A stretch of 64,000 bases of DNA from Cognataquiflexum aquatile (GTDB taxonomy: Bacteria > Bacteroidota > Bacteroidia > Cytophagales > Cyclobacteriaceae): NCBI RefSeq assembly GCF_003316845.1, contig NZ_QMIK01000003.1:248001-312000 (forward strand). Reading direction: 5' to 3'. Below, piece after piece: positions 61,988-64,000 of the stretch (position 1 is the stretch's first letter; each line of letters opens with the position of its first letter). Made by a program: the position numbers and the translations under genes. The notes beneath the pieces were generated by a model. That model worked only from the letters and a program-made list of their open reading frames with translations, was not told where the DNA came from and searched no databases.

Positions 61988-62533
61988 TTATTTTTTTACG
62001 GGACCCAATTGGGCAGGACCGGCACTAGCCAGTTTTGGTGTTACATTTCCTTTTAATCTCAATCTTGTCACATTAGGGTTGGTATTGGCCTGAATGGTAA
62101 CAGTAGGGGCCTGAGTACCGGTCTTAGCAGTGGAGTTAAATACCACTTTGACAAAACCTTCTTCACCCGGTTTTACAGGAGTTTTGGTCCAGTCAGGGCT
62201 CGTACAGCCACATGAAGCAGTGATATTGGATATCACCAAAGGTGCTTGGCCTTCATTTGTGAATTTGAAAATATGTTCCACAACTTTTCCTTCACTGATG
62301 GTACCAAAATCAAATTCCATTTCAGAAAAACCAAACTGTCCCAAAGAACTAGGGTCGGCATCGACAACATTGGTGACATTGGCAGGAACAGCTGCAGGCT
62401 GTGCTGCTTCAAGTTTTGCCAGTTTCTCTTCCAATGCAGCGATTTTGTCTGATTGGTCATCTTTTTTTGTTTCGCAACTTGCAGCCATTAAAGCTACTGC
62501 AAGAGTCAGGGCTGATAATCTGAAATATTTCAT
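61988..62533 (-). CDS. DUF1573 domain lipoprotein
   Basis: A 181-residue lipoprotein (signal to LMAASC, then ETKKDDQSDKI). A short coiled coil (ALEEKLAKLEAAQ) leads to an Ig-like DUF1573 domain: MEFDFGTISEGKVVEHIFKF, then APLVISNITASCGCTSPDWT with a CxC pair, and VKPGEEGFVKVVFNSTAK. Such ASH/MSP-like domains are frequent in Bacteroidota; function unknown. Operon position between ytxH and yajC is a common arrangement. Confidence 0.93.
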   Translation of the reverse strand: MKYFRLSALTLAVALMAASCETKKDDQSDKIAALEEKLAKLEAAQPAAVPANVTNVVDADPSSLGQFGFSEMEFDFGTISEGKVVEHIFKFTNEGQAPLVISNITASCGCTSPDWTKTPVKPGEEGFVKVVFNSTAKTGTQAPTVTIQANTNPNVTRLRLKGNVTPKLASAGPAQLGPVKK

Positions 62534-62545
62534 AATAAATAGGGG

Positions 62546-62848
62546 TTAATTAGCTTCTCTGTTGATTTGTTCGATAAGTTTATTGACGTCGCTGAGCAAA
62601 TTCTCTGCTTTGTTTTTTGCGTCCGAAATTACTTTGTTTCCCTCTGATTTCGCTTCATTGAGGGGAAGATTTTTTCCTTCTATCAGATCATTGATAAGTT
62701 TTTCAAGTTCTGTTTTGTATTTAAAAAGCTGATAGGAAAGTTTGTCCCTTGTGTTTTTACCTGTATCGGGAGCAAACAAAATCCCTAAAGCTGCACCAAT
62801 GCCTGTCCCGACAAGTAGTGCTATCCATGCATTTGAATTTTTGCTCAT
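62546..62848 (-). CDS. YtxH-family small membrane protein
   Basis: A 100-residue protein. The start at 62848 (MSKNSNAWIALLVGTGIGAA) is preferred to one at 62890, which would overlap nusB. A single glycine-rich helix (ALLVGTGIGAALGILFAP) with DTGKNTRDKL and a helical tail (LSDVNKLIEQINREAN) is the YtxH pattern, seen in general-stress proteins. Its role is undefined. Confidence 0.9.
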   Translation of the reverse strand: MSKNSNAWIALLVGTGIGAALGILFAPDTGKNTRDKLSYQLFKYKTELEKLINDLIEGKNLPLNEAKSEGNKVISDAKNKAENLLSDVNKLIEQINREAN

Positions 62849-62861
62849 TGTTTTGATATTT

Positions 62862-64000
62862 TTATTTATTGTCCAATAGTCCTCTTCCACTTTTACGGAT
62901 ATCTCCGTTTTCTGTTAATTCCTTTGACAAAACATCCAAAAGTCCGTTTACAAATTGCTTGCTTTTGGGGGTGCTGTAGGTTTTTGAAATGTCAATATAT
63001 TCGTTGATACTTACTTTGATGGGGATACTTGGGAAATTCTTCATTTCCGTCAGGGCCATTGAGATAATGATTTTATCTGTTTGGGCTACCCTTTCGATGT
63101 CCCAGTTTTGTGTTTTTTTGGATATTAATTCCTTATTGATCTCGTCATTTGCGACGGTCAAGTTAAAGATATTTTGGAAAAATTCCTTATCGTCCTCCCA
63201 GTTGATGGCGATTTCGGGAAGGACTTCTTCCGAGGAATCGTAGTGATCCTTTACATTTTTAAGCACTTTTGATGCCAAGCTGCGTACTATCGCCTTGTTT
63301 TCAGTCCAGTTAAAATCTTTTTCTGAAAAGAAATTCATGATGGCTTCTGTCTTGAAGATTACTTTCTTCAAAATCTCATCTGTGATTTCAAAGTCATCCT
63401 CCAAGGTTGGTTCGGCGATTTTGATATAGTTTTGATATTCCTCAAAAGGTTTTACATAATCCCTAAACCATTCCCTGATCTCCAGTTCAAGTTCCCCGAT
63501 GTGGACGTGTTGTCTGGTTACGGCAGATTTATATTCGTTGGAATTCCTGATTTTAAGTAAAATCTTGTTTTTGGAAAAATTCACTTCCCCTTCATTGAAA
63601 GTGACTTTTTCAGTCGCATATTTCTTTTTCTTTTCAGCCTCTGCGGAAACATGGTCTGCAAAAGCAAGGAGTAATTCTATGGAATAGAGATACAACTGCG
63701 GAAGTCTTTCGGCCGAAGCCACCATGTTTTTAGCCAAAAAATCAAAATCCTTTTTGTTGGAGGAATGGTAAAAATTGATGGCACGTCTCGCCTCTTTGAG
63801 GATCCGTTCGTTGGTGTCGCTTTTTGAGGTCAGGGTATCGGTATTCAGGTTGTTGACAAAAATCTCGGTTGTGATACCGGACTCTTTTCTCAACAGATTT
63901 TTGTCTTGCACCTCCATACTGTTCAGATCAGGCAGGAAAGCCTCTTTTATTTGATCTTTGGCAAGATTGAAGTTGGAAGCCCTGCACTGTTCGTAGGCAT
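62862..64000 (-). CDS. nusB: Transcription antitermination protein NusB, 5' end cut by window
   Basis: The frame is still open at base 64000; about 379 residues are visible and perhaps 15-20 are missing. Residues encoded above 63917 (AYEQCRASNFNLAKDQIKEA) resemble the start of Bacteroidota NusB, so the ATG at 63917 is internal. E. coli NusB is 139 residues; the Bacteroidota form has an added N-terminal helical half. The C-terminal NusB core is seen in DWDIERVAQTDKIIISMAL-type sequence (WDIERVAQTDKIIISMALTE), PIKVSINEYIDISKTYSTPK and SKQFVNGLLDVLSKEL. With NusE it supports rRNA antitermination. First visible gene of a six-gene operon. Confidence 0.95.
   Translation of the reverse strand, partial: AYEQCRASNFNLAKDQIKEAFLPDLNSMEVQDKNLLRKESGITTEIFVNNLNTDTLTSKSDTNERILKEARRAINFYHSSNKKDFDFLAKNMVASAERLPQLYLYSIELLLAFADHVSAEAEKKKKYATEKVTFNEGEVNFSKNKILLKIRNSNEYKSAVTRQHVHIGELELEIREWFRDYVKPFEEYQNYIKIAEPTLEDDFEITDEILKKVIFKTEAIMNFFSEKDFNWTENKAIVRSLASKVLKNVKDHYDSSEEVLPEIAINWEDDKEFFQNIFNLTVANDEINKELISKKTQNWDIERVAQTDKIIISMALTEMKNFPSIPIKVSINEYIDISKTYSTPKSKQFVNGLLDVLSKELTENGDIRKSGRGLLDNK

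Overview
The window comes from a Bacteroidota chromosome, most likely class Cytophagia and probably near the Cyclobacteriaceae (family inferred from memory of gene style and order, not from a search). Supporting signs are cargo proteins with type IX secretion (T9SS) C-terminal sorting domains, a PorE-like TPR/beta-propeller/CRD/OmpA lipoprotein, promoters of the Bacteroidota form TTTG-N19-22-TAnnTTTG, an almost total lack of Shine-Dalgarno sequences except before rpsU, an atpD-atpC pair separate from other ATPase genes, and DUF4252 and lumazine-binding-like secreted proteins. No phage, insertion sequence, CRISPR array or plasmid gene was seen. Most of the window is core chromosome.

Layout. 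1-5.6 kb: end of an NTF2-like protein, the PorE-like lipoprotein, a conserved unknown, a two-gene iron-sulfur (HdrD/LutA-like) electron-transfer operon, tRNA-Phe. 5.8-8.8 kb: ECF sigma factor, membrane protein and two DUF4252 proteins as an operon; a small secreted protein with a strong promoter. 8.8-16.4 kb (minus): a 23S-type pseudouridine synthase with a repeat-rich tail; a tightly coupled operon of arginase-fold protein, cytochrome b5 domain, amino-sugar kinase and murQ; nqrF; accD. 16.6-23.1 kb: cstA transporter; an operon of outer-membrane barrel, vanadium haloperoxidase-like lipoprotein and DUF3179 protein; two small membrane proteins. 23-28 kb (minus): rimP-nusA-infB. 28-33.5 kb (plus): mreBCD-mrdA-rodA elongasome operon. 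33.5-39.3 kb: HD hydrolase, unknown helical protein, ferredoxin, tdk, recO, rho. 39.4-49.2 kb: four consecutive surface or secreted proteins, three with T9SS signals. 49.3-55.9 kb: NTF2-like protein, serS, lipoprotein, 2OG-Fe(II) oxygenase, chromate transporter, hpf, xerC, rpsU. 56.1-57.9 kb: atpC and atpD. 58.3-64 kb: NlpC/P60 lipoprotein, TPR lipoprotein, and the nusB-ytxH-DUF1573-yajC-ybbR-coaE operon, with nusB running off the right edge.

The least ordinary points are: a near-perfect Shine-Dalgarno site on rpsU in an organism whose ribosomes should hide the anti-SD; the T9SS adhesin-like cluster with a shared palindromic promoter element; an arginase-fold protein with altered metal ligands in a cell-wall-recycling operon; AccD without its zinc-ribbon cysteines; a family of 7-bp-period intergenic repeats at two distant places; and a 45-residue repeat tail on a pseudouridine synthase. 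None of these amounts to an obviously new defence or mobile system.
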